Below are positions 20,649 to 29,419 of a DNA stretch of 64,000 nucleotides, one piece after another. A program made the position numbers and the translations under genes. Every line of letters starts with the position of its first letter. The stretch's first letter is position 1. The notes beneath the pieces are model-generated. The model did no database searches, was not told the DNA's origin, and saw only the letters and a list, made by a program, of their open reading frames with translations. The stretch lies in the NCBI GenBank assembly GCA_040754075.1, contig JBFMDH010000011.1:124001-188000 (forward strand), given 5' to 3'. The DNA is from Acidobacteriota bacterium (GTDB lineage: Bacteria; Acidobacteriota; Blastocatellia; UBA7656).

Positions 20649-21938
20649 CTAGCGACTGGCTTTGATGTCGTAAGCCCACAAGGTGCCGTTATCGCGAATG
20701 TAGAGCCTGCCACCAGCAATCACCGGATAGGTCCAAGCTTTCTCAGGGTAGGGACCCAGGCGTTTACGGGTTGGCTGAGCCGGCGGCGTGAATCTGCCCT
20801 TTTCGCGATACGCTTCCGGGGTCGCCTCCACCAACGCCACATCACCATTCTCGCCATGAACATATAAATGAGCATCGGCGTAGGCTAGTGACCCCCTGCC
20901 GATACTCTCAGCCTGCCACTTTATCTTTCCGGTAGTGAACTCGACCGCGACCAAGCCTTCGGCAGCAGTGCCGTAAAGATAATCGCCAACCAGTACCGAC
21001 CCGCCGATACTGTTCGGAAGCCCGCGCGCGAAGTAAACCTGTTCGGCGACGACGCCGCTACGCTCAGCCTTTAAGCGAACCGTGCCGCCGCCGACACTAT
21101 GCGCCCCGCCGTACACATAACCGTCACGCGCCACCGGAGTCACCATCTGCGCCATTCCCTTGACGGCATCCTTGTAGCGCCATAGAAAGTCACCGGTCTT
21201 TGCATCAACCCCGACGATGCCTTGACTTAAAAACTGCACATATTGTTTTCTGCCACCCGCTTGCACGACAATTGCCGACGCATAAGCGGCAGGGTCGCTG
21301 CCCGGAATCGCCGATTTCCAGATAACTGCGCCGGTCTTTTTGTTGAGCGCCAACATGGTTGCCTGTTCACCACCCGGAGTTACCACAACAAGGTCACCAT
21401 CAACCAACGGAGACTCGGCATACGCCCAGACGCCCGGCTTGCCGCCAAACTCTTTGCGCAGGCTCTTCTGCCAGACAATTTTGCCGGTTTTGGTTTCGAG
21501 GCAGGCGAGGTCGCCGTCCGAGCCGAGCGCGTAGATGAAATCTCCGTCAACGGTCGGCGTCGACCTTGCCTTGGCGTAAAGAAAATCATTGGCGTTGCCG
21601 ACGTTGCCTAGGCGCGTCATCCAGATGGTTTTTCCATCTTCGGTGGAAAGCGCCTGCACGAATTCATTGTCAAAACCGCGATTGCTCAGCAGGTAGATGC
21701 GGTTGCCGACCACTGATGGCGTTGAATAGCCGTCACCGACGTCGTTCAGTTGCCAGACGAGTTTTGGTCCGCCGGTTGGCCATTGTTTTAATAGACCGGT
21801 TTCTTGTGAGATGCCGTCCCGTTTCGGACCGCGCCATTGAGGCCAGTCGGAAGTCGAAGCGCGCAGGTTAACAGTCCCGCTAACGGATAAGCTTGAAAAG
21901 CACAAACAAAGCGTAGCAACGGTAATTAGTAACTTCAC
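20649..21938 (-). CDS. Secreted PQQ-type beta-propeller repeat protein
   Basis: A 429-residue exported protein. The signal peptide covers about residues 1-22. Next comes DWPQWRGPKRDGISQE, the opening typical of secreted PQQ_2-like propellers in Acidobacteriota and Planctomycetota. Blades follow with the W-docking pattern (GKTIWMTRLG, GKIVWQKSLR, GAVIWKSAI, GDFLWRYKDAV, GKIKWQAES). There is no cytochrome domain and no sign of the dehydrogenase active site, so a binding or scaffold role is more likely than catalysis. It is paralogous in type to the protein at 41989-43446. It stands alone. Confidence 0.82.
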   Translation of the reverse strand: MKLLITVATLCLCFSSLSVSGTVNLRASTSDWPQWRGPKRDGISQETGLLKQWPTGGPKLVWQLNDVGDGYSTPSVVGNRIYLLSNRGFDNEFVQALSTEDGKTIWMTRLGNVGNANDFLYAKARSTPTVDGDFIYALGSDGDLACLETKTGKIVWQKSLRKEFGGKPGVWAYAESPLVDGDLVVVTPGGEQATMLALNKKTGAVIWKSAIPGSDPAAYASAIVVQAGGRKQYVQFLSQGIVGVDAKTGDFLWRYKDAVKGMAQMVTPVARDGYVYGGAHSVGGGTVRLKAERSGVVAEQVYFARGLPNSIGGSVLVGDYLYGTAAEGLVAVEFTTGKIKWQAESIGRGSLAYADAHLYVHGENGDVALVEATPEAYREKGRFTPPAQPTRKRLGPYPEKAWTYPVIAGGRLYIRDNGTLWAYDIKASR

Positions 21939-22146
21939 TGTCGTCTCCTTTTGACTATGGGAATTGCTTTTTGAGCTTGCCGCCCGTCGCTGGGACGCTC
22001 AGTTTGGGTAGCGTTGCCATTTACGAAAAACTTTACGTTCAAGGTGCAAAATATTAATGGGCGCAAATGGCTGCACGCCTTATCTGCTCGCGGGTTGTCA
22101 ATCTGGGTTGTTTCGCTTTTACATCACTCTGATTACTTGAGCCGGT

Positions 22147-24837
22147 TCATTCATTGCGCAAAGCCTCCAACGGGTCAACTTTCGTCGCCCGTCGCGCCGG
22201 AACCCAGCAGGCTGCGCACGCCGTCAACAGCAACAACAAAGCAATCCCAACAAAAATGAGTGGGTCAGTCGCACTCACACCAAATAACAAACCTGCAAGC
22301 AACCTTGTCAGCCCATAAGCCGCTATCAAACCAAACCCAATGCCGATTATCGTCAGTCTGATTCCCTGCCCGATAACCAACCTGAGTACATCTGTTGTTT
22401 GTGCGCCGAGCGCCTGGCGGATGCCGATTTCGTGTGTACGTTGCGCGACCATGTACGACATCACGCCGTACAAACCTAGTGCCGCGAGCAACAACGCGGT
22501 TACGGCAAAGCCTGTCAGAATCAACATCGGAAAACGGCGTTCAGCGACGGAATCGGCGAGATGTTGTTCCAGGGTTTTCACACGATAAAGCGGTTGATTA
22601 CGGTCTATATCCTGCACGGTTTTAGTTATAGCGGCGACGAGGTTCGTGGGCGGGAGCGTGGTTTTCACAACGAAGCTAACGAAACCGGGCGGATATTGCG
22701 GAATGTGGAGGTAAAACTCTTCAAAAGTGGTTTGATCCAGCCCCGTAGTTTTGACATTACCCACAACTCCAATCACCGTAAACGGGGTAAGCTTTTCCAT
22801 TGGCAGCACAATACGTTTGCCAACCGGATTTTCATCAGCGAACAGTTTACGCGCCAGCGCCTGATTCAATATCAGCACATTGCCTGCGCCCGGGCGATCT
22901 TGCTCTGTAAAATATCTTCCTGCCAGCAATGGAATTTCCACTGCCTTGAAATAATCGGCAGACACCGTTTGATAAAGACCGATGAGGACTTCGTCCGAAT
23001 CCGCGCGCCCTTCGACCTTGAGTGGCAAGCCCATCCCGCCGCCGCGCGCAATCGGCAAATGACTGATTGCCCCAGCACTCGTCACACCGGGAAGGGCGCT
23101 CAACCGCTCAACGATAGTTTGATACAGTCCGGCGCGTTTTTCTTTGGTGTCGTATTGCAATAATGTCGGCGACAGTTCAAATGTCAACACCTGTTCGGGA
23201 TTGAAGCCGGGTGGAACTTGTAACAACGCGCGAAAGCTTTTGATCATCAGTCCTGCGCCAATCAACAGCATCAAGGCAATTGCAACTTCGCCCACAATCA
23301 ATAGCTGTCGTAAGCGCGGCGATAAGCCCGCAGTACTGCGTTGCCCGCTTTCTTTCAACATATGCGCCAAATCAGGCTTTGAACTTTGCAGCGCGGGCAC
23401 GAAACCAAACAACATACCGGTCAACAAAATCACGCCGATACCAAAAGCCATCACGCGCACATTCATACCGATGGGGTTTATCGGCGAAGCGTTTTGCGGA
23501 CTCAATGCCATCAATGCCCTCAACAACCAGCTTGATGCCAGCAACCCCAGCGCGCCGCCTGCCACTGCCAGCAATAAACTTTCGGTCATCCACAGACGAA
23601 CCAATCGCCAGCGCGCGGCTCCGAGTGCGGCGCGAATCGCTACCTCTTTTTGCCGCACAACCGCCCGCGTCAGTAACAAGTTGGCAACATTAGCGCAAGC
23701 CAACAACCAAACAAACGCCACTGCCCCCAGCAATAGCAACAACGGCTGGCGCAGTTTTCCGGCAAACTTCTGACTGAGCGGTGCGAGCGTCAGTCGCGTA
23801 TCGCTGACAAAATTGCCGATGCGCTGTTCGCCGAGATTCAGTTGTTGATTGAGCACCTCCAACTCCGCCTGTGCCGCCGCCAGGGTTACACCCGCTTTCA
23901 ATTTCCCGCTGATTTCATAATAAAATGAATCCTTCGCTAACACCTCATAATCTCCAGGCACCAGCGGCATCCATAGTTGAGCGCGTTCGAGGTCATGCGC
24001 GAACTGAAAATCGGGCGGCATCACACCGATGACTTGCAAACTATGCCCGTTGATATGCACAGTCCTTTGCAGAATATCGGTTGCCGCTCCATAACGGCTC
24101 TGCCACAGTTGATGACTGAGGATAACGACGTGATGTTGACCTTTGCGCTGTTCCTGCTCGCTGAACCAGCGCCCAATCATCGGGGGAACGCCGAGCATGG
24201 GAAAGAAGCCGCCCGTGACTCGCATCATTTGAACGCGCTCCGGCGTTTGTTCATCTGCCAGATTTACCCGACCGGCATCATACGCCGCGACCTGCTCGAA
24301 TGATTGCACGGCATGATTCCACTGCATGAACATCTCGGTTTTTTCAAAGCCCATATCCACCAAGGTTCCCGCCGCGCCTTTCATCAGCACCAGGCGTTCA
24401 GGGTGGGCAAATGGCAAGGGACGAAACAACACGGCGTCCGTAAAACTGAAAATCGCGGTGTTGGCGCCGATGCCAAGCGCCAAGGTCATCACCGCAATCA
24501 GGGTAAAGCTCGGTTGTTTCATCAACATTCGCGCGCCAAAGCGCAGGTCTTGCCACAAATCCGCAATCATATGGTTCCTTCGATTCATTCCGAGTAAGCT
24601 GGGTTCTTCGTTGATGGGTTGCTCAATGCCGCGCAAAGCTTTTCTGAGCAATTCGCCGTCACTCAACTCTGCAAGCGCCATTTGATAAGCCTGCTTAGTC
24701 GTTGCCCCGTTTGTGAGCAATTCCTGATAGCGGTCATCGAGATGCTGCGCCAGTTCTTCGACAATCCCGGCTTCGCGCACAGGCTCAAGCTGCAAGTCCG
24801 TCAGGCGGTTTCTGATTTCATTTTTCCATTCAGGCAT
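22147..24837 (-). CDS. ADOP-type permease with alternative prefix, second of PadR-headed pair
   Basis: An 896-residue permease. The ATG at 24837 is chosen because AAAGG lies 6 nt before it, directly after the preceding stop (14 nt between genes). The prefix differs from the five-gene array: [10 protein letters not shown], then [20 protein letters not shown], a helical segment, then a linker to the core ([20 protein letters not shown]). Core blocks are [37 protein letters not shown] and a terminal [15 protein letters not shown]. It forms an operon with the permease and PadR upstream. Substrate unknown. Confidence 0.9.
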   Translation of the reverse strand: MPEWKNEIRNRLTDLQLEPVREAGIVEELAQHLDDRYQELLTNGATTKQAYQMALAELSDGELLRKALRGIEQPINEEPSLLGMNRRNHMIADLWQDLRFGARMLMKQPSFTLIAVMTLALGIGANTAIFSFTDAVLFRPLPFAHPERLVLMKGAAGTLVDMGFEKTEMFMQWNHAVQSFEQVAAYDAGRVNLADEQTPERVQMMRVTGGFFPMLGVPPMIGRWFSEQEQRKGQHHVVILSHQLWQSRYGAATDILQRTVHINGHSLQVIGVMPPDFQFAHDLERAQLWMPLVPGDYEVLAKDSFYYEISGKLKAGVTLAAAQAELEVLNQQLNLGEQRIGNFVSDTRLTLAPLSQKFAGKLRQPLLLLLGAVAFVWLLACANVANLLLTRAVVRQKEVAIRAALGAARWRLVRLWMTESLLLAVAGGALGLLASSWLLRALMALSPQNASPINPIGMNVRVMAFGIGVILLTGMLFGFVPALQSSKPDLAHMLKESGQRSTAGLSPRLRQLLIVGEVAIALMLLIGAGLMIKSFRALLQVPPGFNPEQVLTFELSPTLLQYDTKEKRAGLYQTIVERLSALPGVTSAGAISHLPIARGGGMGLPLKVEGRADSDEVLIGLYQTVSADYFKAVEIPLLAGRYFTEQDRPGAGNVLILNQALARKLFADENPVGKRIVLPMEKLTPFTVIGVVGNVKTTGLDQTTFEEFYLHIPQYPPGFVSFVVKTTLPPTNLVAAITKTVQDIDRNQPLYRVKTLEQHLADSVAERRFPMLILTGFAVTALLLAALGLYGVMSYMVAQRTHEIGIRQALGAQTTDVLRLVIGQGIRLTIIGIGFGLIAAYGLTRLLAGLLFGVSATDPLIFVGIALLLLLTACAACWVPARRATKVDPLEALRNE

Positions 24838-24850
24838 GGTCTGCCTTTCA

Positions 24851-27700
24851 TCATTCGTGACGAAGCGCAATCATCGGATCAACCTTTGTCGCGCGGCGCG
24901 CGGGCAACCAGGTTGCCAGCAACGCTACCGAAGTCAGGCACAGCGAGACGCCGCCGAAGGTCAGAGGGTCAAAGGGACTCAAATCAACCAATATGGTGGC
25001 GAGCAAACGCGCGATGGCTGCGCCGCCCAACAAGCCGAGCAGGATACCAATGGCAATCACGCGCATTCCCTGTTTGAGAAACAAGGCAAGAATGCTGTGC
25101 GGTTCTGCGCCCAACGCTACGCGGATGCCGATCTCGCGCGTGCGCTGGGTGACGACAAACGACACCACGCCATACAATCCGATGGCGGCAAGCAGCAGCG
25201 CCGCTACGCCTAGCGCAAGGGCGAGGTTAGCCGCGATGCCAAACGGCGCAGTTTGCAATGCCAGCCATTCCGATGTCGTTTTCATCGATAGCGTCGCGTT
25301 TGGATTGAGCGCTGATACCTGCGCATACATGCCCGCCATCACGCGGCCCGCATCCGTCCGCGTGCGAACCAGCAGGTGCTCGCCTCCCCGACCGCCAGGT
25401 CGGAACGGCAGGTAAACGAAAGACTTGTCGCGCTGGAAAACCAGACCGCTGACAACGTCGCGCGTCACGCCGATGACCTGATAGATGGGATATTTTGCGA
25501 AATCCGCTATGTCTTCTACTTGCGGCTGCGCTACGGCATCAACAATTACTCCTGACCAGATGCCGATGGATTGCCCAATTGCCTGCCCCGGATCGTTGAA
25601 TTGCGGCCAGCACTTGCGCGCCGCCGCCGCGCTGATGACCACCACGCGCGCGCCGGAATCGGCTTCCTGCCGGGTAAAGTTCCGCCCATACAGCAAGGGA
25701 ACGCCGAGCGTCTCCAGATAAGTTGGCGAGACCGTATCGAAGCTGACATCACGCAGATTGGCTCCCTCGGCTTGCCCCGGCAGCGTGACAGTCATCTGCG
25801 GCGCGGAACCGGACAAAGGCGCGCGCGAACTGCGGCTGACCGATGCCACTTCAGGCAGAGCGCGCAGCCGCGCTTCCAACTGCTGGCGCAGTTCTTCTGT
25901 CTGCGGCGCTCTGGCAATCCCCAGGTCAGTCTCAACGGTTAAGAGCCGCGCTGTTTCAAAACCCGTGTCAATGGTTTGCAACTTTTGCAGATTCCGCGCC
26001 AGCAGCCCCGCGCTCACCAGCAATACCAGCGAGAAAGCCAGTTGCATGACGATCAGCCCGTTTCGCAACCGCGACTGGCTCAGATGATCGCCAAAAACCG
26101 AGCCTTCGCCTTTGAGTGCCAATGTCAGACTGGGACGCGAAGCTTGCAATGCCGGAGCCAGTCCCGCCGCCAGACCTGAAAGCAACGCCATCAACAACAT
26201 GAAACCGAAGACCCGATAATCAGGCTCCAGATTGAGTGCCATCGAAGCCCGGAATGTGGCTGAAACCGGAAACTGCGCCAGCAACAACGGATACAAGGCG
26301 CTGAGCGCCCACCATGCCAGCGATAAACCGAGCGCCCCTCCGGCAAGCGCAATCAGCAGGCTTTCGGTCAGCAACTGGCGAATGATGCGCCCGCGCGTCG
26401 CGCCCATCGCCAACCGCGTGGCGATTTCCTTTTGCCGCCGGGCGGCGCGCGCCAGCATCAGATTGGTCACATTGGCGCAGGCAATCAGCAACACCAGCGC
26501 CACCGACAGCGGCAGCATCAGAAATACTTCTCCGCCGTTTTCCCCATCATCCAACGACACAAAGCCGGGAGCGCGGTTGACTTTTACAGCGATATTGCGA
26601 TTTTCACCGAGTTGATCTTCGCCGGGATAGTCGCGCGCCAGTTGCGCCGTCATCTGACTCAATTCTGCCTGCGCCTGCGCCGCCGTTACGCCCGGTTTCA
26701 AGCGTCCCAGCATATTGAAACTGGCGACCAGGCGATCCGTATGCCAGCTTTGCCTCTGAGGTAGCCCCGTCTGGTAGAGCGATTCGCGCATCATCAGAGG
26801 CAACCAGCAGGCGGGGCGGTTCGGCGTCGTGCCGATGAATTCCTTGTTCGTCACCCCGACGATCTCAAACGGCTGGCCCGAAAGCCGGATAGTCTTCCCG
26901 ATGATCTGCGGGTCGCTGGCAAATGCCCGCTCCCAGAAATAATGGCTCAGGACAGCCACCGGATGCGCGCCCGGCGTGACCTCTTCTTCAGGCAGAAACC
27001 CGCGCCCCAGCGCCATCTCCGCGCCGAGCAGGGAAAAGTAATTGGCAGCCACCAACTGGCAGGAAACCTGACCGAATTCTTCCCGTTGCGACTGGCCCTC
27101 GACGGGTTTCGAGTGTTCGACCCCCAGCGTCGCACCCGTCTCGCTCATCAGCGTCAGTCCGGTCATGGTCTGCGAATGCGCGGCATAATCCTGATAATCT
27201 CGATAAGAAAACCGTCGCGCCCGTTTGCCTGGCTCCGCCACGCCGCGAACTTCTACCACACTACCCGCATCTTTTAACGGCAGTGGCTTGAGTACCAACG
27301 CATTGAAGACCGTAAACATCGCCGTGTTCACGCCGATTCCCAAGGCTAACACCAGCATGGCAATCGCCGTAAAACTCGGAGCTTTGCGCATCATTCGCAC
27401 TGCATATTTCAAGTCCTGCCAAAAATCTGCAATCATATTTCCTCTCCTGTTTTCATAAAGAATCGGTTCGGGCGGCGTCTCGCGCTCCAGCCACTTCAAC
27501 TTTTGTTGCAGCAACGGGCTTTCTTTGATCTCCGCCAATAACGTTTGTGATGCTTCATTCTCGGTTGCGCCATCGTCGAGTAACTCTTCATAAAGCAACT
27601 CAAAATGCTGCGCGAGTTCTTCGATGATATCCGCTTCGCGGGTTGGCGCGAGATTCAAGCCGGCGAGTTGTTTTTTGATTTCCGCTTTCCAATCAGGCAT
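24851..27700 (-). CDS. ADOP-type permease with alternative prefix, first of PadR-headed pair
   Basis: A 949-residue permease, the largest in the window. The prefix begins [20 protein letters not shown] and holds [18 protein letters not shown], followed by the core ([20 protein letters not shown]). Core blocks are [38 protein letters not shown] and a terminal [15 protein letters not shown]. The ATG overlaps the last 8 nt of the PadR gene, so translation is probably coupled. By eye this gene is richer in GC than its neighbours. Substrate unknown; no ATPase is linked. Confidence 0.9.
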   Translation of the reverse strand: MPDWKAEIKKQLAGLNLAPTREADIIEELAQHFELLYEELLDDGATENEASQTLLAEIKESPLLQQKLKWLERETPPEPILYENRRGNMIADFWQDLKYAVRMMRKAPSFTAIAMLVLALGIGVNTAMFTVFNALVLKPLPLKDAGSVVEVRGVAEPGKRARRFSYRDYQDYAAHSQTMTGLTLMSETGATLGVEHSKPVEGQSQREEFGQVSCQLVAANYFSLLGAEMALGRGFLPEEEVTPGAHPVAVLSHYFWERAFASDPQIIGKTIRLSGQPFEIVGVTNKEFIGTTPNRPACWLPLMMRESLYQTGLPQRQSWHTDRLVASFNMLGRLKPGVTAAQAQAELSQMTAQLARDYPGEDQLGENRNIAVKVNRAPGFVSLDDGENGGEVFLMLPLSVALVLLIACANVTNLMLARAARRQKEIATRLAMGATRGRIIRQLLTESLLIALAGGALGLSLAWWALSALYPLLLAQFPVSATFRASMALNLEPDYRVFGFMLLMALLSGLAAGLAPALQASRPSLTLALKGEGSVFGDHLSQSRLRNGLIVMQLAFSLVLLVSAGLLARNLQKLQTIDTGFETARLLTVETDLGIARAPQTEELRQQLEARLRALPEVASVSRSSRAPLSGSAPQMTVTLPGQAEGANLRDVSFDTVSPTYLETLGVPLLYGRNFTRQEADSGARVVVISAAAARKCWPQFNDPGQAIGQSIGIWSGVIVDAVAQPQVEDIADFAKYPIYQVIGVTRDVVSGLVFQRDKSFVYLPFRPGGRGGEHLLVRTRTDAGRVMAGMYAQVSALNPNATLSMKTTSEWLALQTAPFGIAANLALALGVAALLLAAIGLYGVVSFVVTQRTREIGIRVALGAEPHSILALFLKQGMRVIAIGILLGLLGGAAIARLLATILVDLSPFDPLTFGGVSLCLTSVALLATWLPARRATKVDPMIALRHE

Positions 27701-28046
27701 GTTCGGTCTCGGTAATGCGACTCACGGCGGCGACGAAAGACTCCCAGGCGCTGCGTTGCGCCGAAAGCACTTTTCTGCCTTCCCTGGTCAGTTTGTAATA
27801 ACGCCTGCGGCGCTGTCCCGCACGCTCTACCCAACGACCTTCAATCCAGCCGCGCTTTTCCAGACGATAGAGCAACGGATAGAGCGACGCCACGTTAAAA
27901 GACAACACCCCATCGGAACGCGCTTCAATCAATTTGCTGATTTCGTAACCGTGTCGGGCGCGCGCTTCAACCAGTGAAAGAATTAACAATTCGGCGCTGC
28001 CCTTTTTCAATTCGCGGTCGAGCATCTTCGATTTAATATATGGCAT
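27693..28046 (-). CDS. PadR family transcriptional regulator heading the two-ADOP operon
   Basis: A 117-residue PadR protein of the type common next to acidobacterial permeases: [51 protein letters not shown] and [18 protein letters not shown] cover the winged helix and wing. The ATG at 28046 falls where transcription should begin from the promoter at 28053-28080, so the mRNA may be leaderless. An internal ATG at 28025 is the alternative start. The 3' end overlaps the first permease gene by 8 nt. It is probably an autorepressor of the PadR-ADOP-ADOP operon. Confidence 0.88.
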   Translation of the reverse strand: MPYIKSKMLDRELKKGSAELLILSLVEARARHGYEISKLIEARSDGVLSFNVASLYPLLYRLEKRGWIEGRWVERAGQRRRRYYKLTREGRKVLSAQRSAWESFVAAVSRITETEHA

Positions 28047-28052
28047 AGCTAT

Positions 28053-28080
28053 ATATTATTTAAATGTATATCACTGTCAA
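28053..28080 (-). promoter_or_regulatory. Strong sigma-70-type promoter of PadR/ADOP pair operon
   Basis: Minus strand TTGACA at 28080-28075, then 16 nt, then TAATAT at 28058-28053. The spacer and -10 form an AT-rich imperfect palindrome around ATTTAAAT, a plausible PadR binding site. The predicted start of transcription is at or next to the PadR ATG. Confidence 0.6.
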
Positions 28081-28375
28081 GCTGCGGATGAAAAATCAGG
28101 GTGAGAGGGTTCATCTTATAGCCGTTTGCAAAACTATTTACTCAAGTTGAGGAAGCGGCTGAGTAAACTCAATCGCAAACCGCTCTAGGCGATTCACTCA
28201 AAGAGAAGCGTTTTTTTTGAAGGGAAAGATTGGGCTTCATCCGAGAACCGGCGTTAGCGCGCTTGCGCGCAGTTGAAATTTCCGGTAAGAACGGCAAACC
28301 GCTGCTGTAAATGAAAATTTGGATAAGAATCCCACAGCGAGGGTTCAAATATTTTTTGATGAATTAAAAAATCAA
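28081..28375. other. Intergenic region
   Basis: About 295 bp between the PadR promoter and the small membrane protein gene. It holds the palindrome at 28137-28167 and a short GCGCGC-type hairpin near 28258-28272. No gene or clear terminator was seen. Confidence 0.45.
28137..28167. promoter_or_regulatory. 8-bp inverted repeat upstream of the PadR promoter
   Basis: TTTACTCA at 28137-28144 and TGAGTAAA at 28160-28167 are perfectly complementary around a 15-nt centre. They lie about 60-90 bp upstream of the -35 box of the PadR/ADOP pair operon. An operator role is only inferred. Confidence 0.3.
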
Positions 28376-28603
28376 TTACGACTGAGCGCGCAGGCGACGG
28401 ATTACCCAGATGTTGGTGGCGATTAAAAACAAGACGCCGACAAAATAAGGCAGTTTGCCAAAATCAATATTCCAATACCAGTAAGCCGCAAAAAGAATCG
28501 CATCAAACACCCCGATGATGGCTAATGCCAAAAGATTGGTTGACACCACGACCAGCAATTTATTCAACCCCTGCTTGATTTTTTTGATGTAGAGTTTGTT
28601 CAT
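28376..28603 (-). CDS. Small two-helix membrane protein, unknown function
   Basis: A 75-residue protein with a basic N-terminus (NKLYIKKIKQGLNK), a first hydrophobic helix at about 17-42 (LLALAIIGVFDAILFAAYWY), a short loop, a second helix at about 52-67 (FVGVLFLIATNIWVI) and a basic end (RRLRAQS). I do not recognise the family. The ATG follows the TAG stop of the bicupin gene directly, so the two are translationally coupled and probably work together. The small size and charge pattern fit an inner-membrane protein with both ends inside. Confidence 0.65.
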   Translation of the reverse strand: MNKLYIKKIKQGLNKLLVVVSTNLLALAIIGVFDAILFAAYWYWNIDFGKLPYFVGVLFLIATNIWVIRRLRAQS

Positions 28604-29362
28604 CTACTTTGCATCGTAACGCACCGCGGGACTGCCCGCCGGATAAAAAATCCCAAGCAAACGCAATTCGCCGTCGCCGGTATTTTCGAGACAATGCACC
28701 TGTTTTTTCGGTAGAAAAATGCACGACCCTTGGGCTATCGGCGTATGAGTTTTGCCTGCCCACATGCGCCCCGTGCCGCGCAAAATCACAATCACTTCTT
28801 CGTAAGTGTGAAAATGATCGGGCGCGCGACCGGGCGGAATCGAACCGACGAACTGCGTCACCTGTTGACTTCCGACTTCCGTATCAATCAGCACGCGATA
28901 CCAGCGGTCTGCCGTCGATTGCGCTTTGCGGTCAGCCAGTCGAACACAGCGCCGAGGCTTATCGGTTTGCGAGTGAGGCGCAGCCCTCCATTCAACAAAA
29001 GCGGATGGGGTTTGCGGTTCGGGACATTCGCAACTGATTAACACTAGGGCTTCGCGGTTGGGATTCTCAATCGCGAACGTCTCTTCGGGTTTAATGTAAA
29101 TCCCCATATCGGGTTCGAGATCGTAAGCCTGACCGGCAACGAATAATTTGCCGCTCCCCGCAAGCACGTATTGCACCGCATCACAATCAGGGTTGCGAAT
29201 GCCTTTCGATAAACCTTCGCCAAATTCCAGCACGCGAAGCGAAATCGCCTGCGCGCCGGTGTGATGCCCGACCTGATGGCGGATTTTTACATTGCCTTGC
29301 GTAATCGCTTCGCCTGCATCAATCGTTGTCACCAGACAACCGCCTTCGAGTTCAACAGTCAT
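28604..29362 (-). CDS. Bicupin domain protein
   Basis: A 252-residue protein with two cupin folds. The C-terminal cupin keeps a full metal site: H183, H185 and E189 (in DHFHTYEEVIVILRGTGR) and H223 (in FLPKKQVHCLENTG). The N-terminal cupin (VQYVLAGSGKLFVAG, then YDLEPDMGIYIKPEETFAI) has no such histidines, so it is probably structural or binds without metal. This layout is seen in (S)-ureidoglycine aminohydrolase-like and oxalate or dioxygenase-like bicupins, but I cannot assign the reaction. GGGAG lies 9-10 nt before the ATG. It is coupled to the small membrane protein downstream. Confidence 0.75.
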   Translation of the reverse strand: MTVELEGGCLVTTIDAGEAITQGNVKIRHQVGHHTGAQAISLRVLEFGEGLSKGIRNPDCDAVQYVLAGSGKLFVAGQAYDLEPDMGIYIKPEETFAIENPNREALVLISCECPEPQTPSAFVEWRAAPHSQTDKPRRCVRLADRKAQSTADRWYRVLIDTEVGSQQVTQFVGSIPPGRAPDHFHTYEEVIVILRGTGRMWAGKTHTPIAQGSCIFLPKKQVHCLENTGDGELRLLGIFYPAGSPAVRYDAK

Positions 29363-29419
29363 TTAACGATTCTCCCGATTTCAAATTTTACCTTAACGCC
29401 TATCAAAATTTATAGCTGC

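Noticed and set aside
2783-28046. Search for an ABC ATPase among the permease genes
   Set aside because: No Walker A, LSGGQ or Walker B motif was found in any translated frame of this region; the sole P-loop-like glycine-rich motif in the wider window is the kinase glycine loop.
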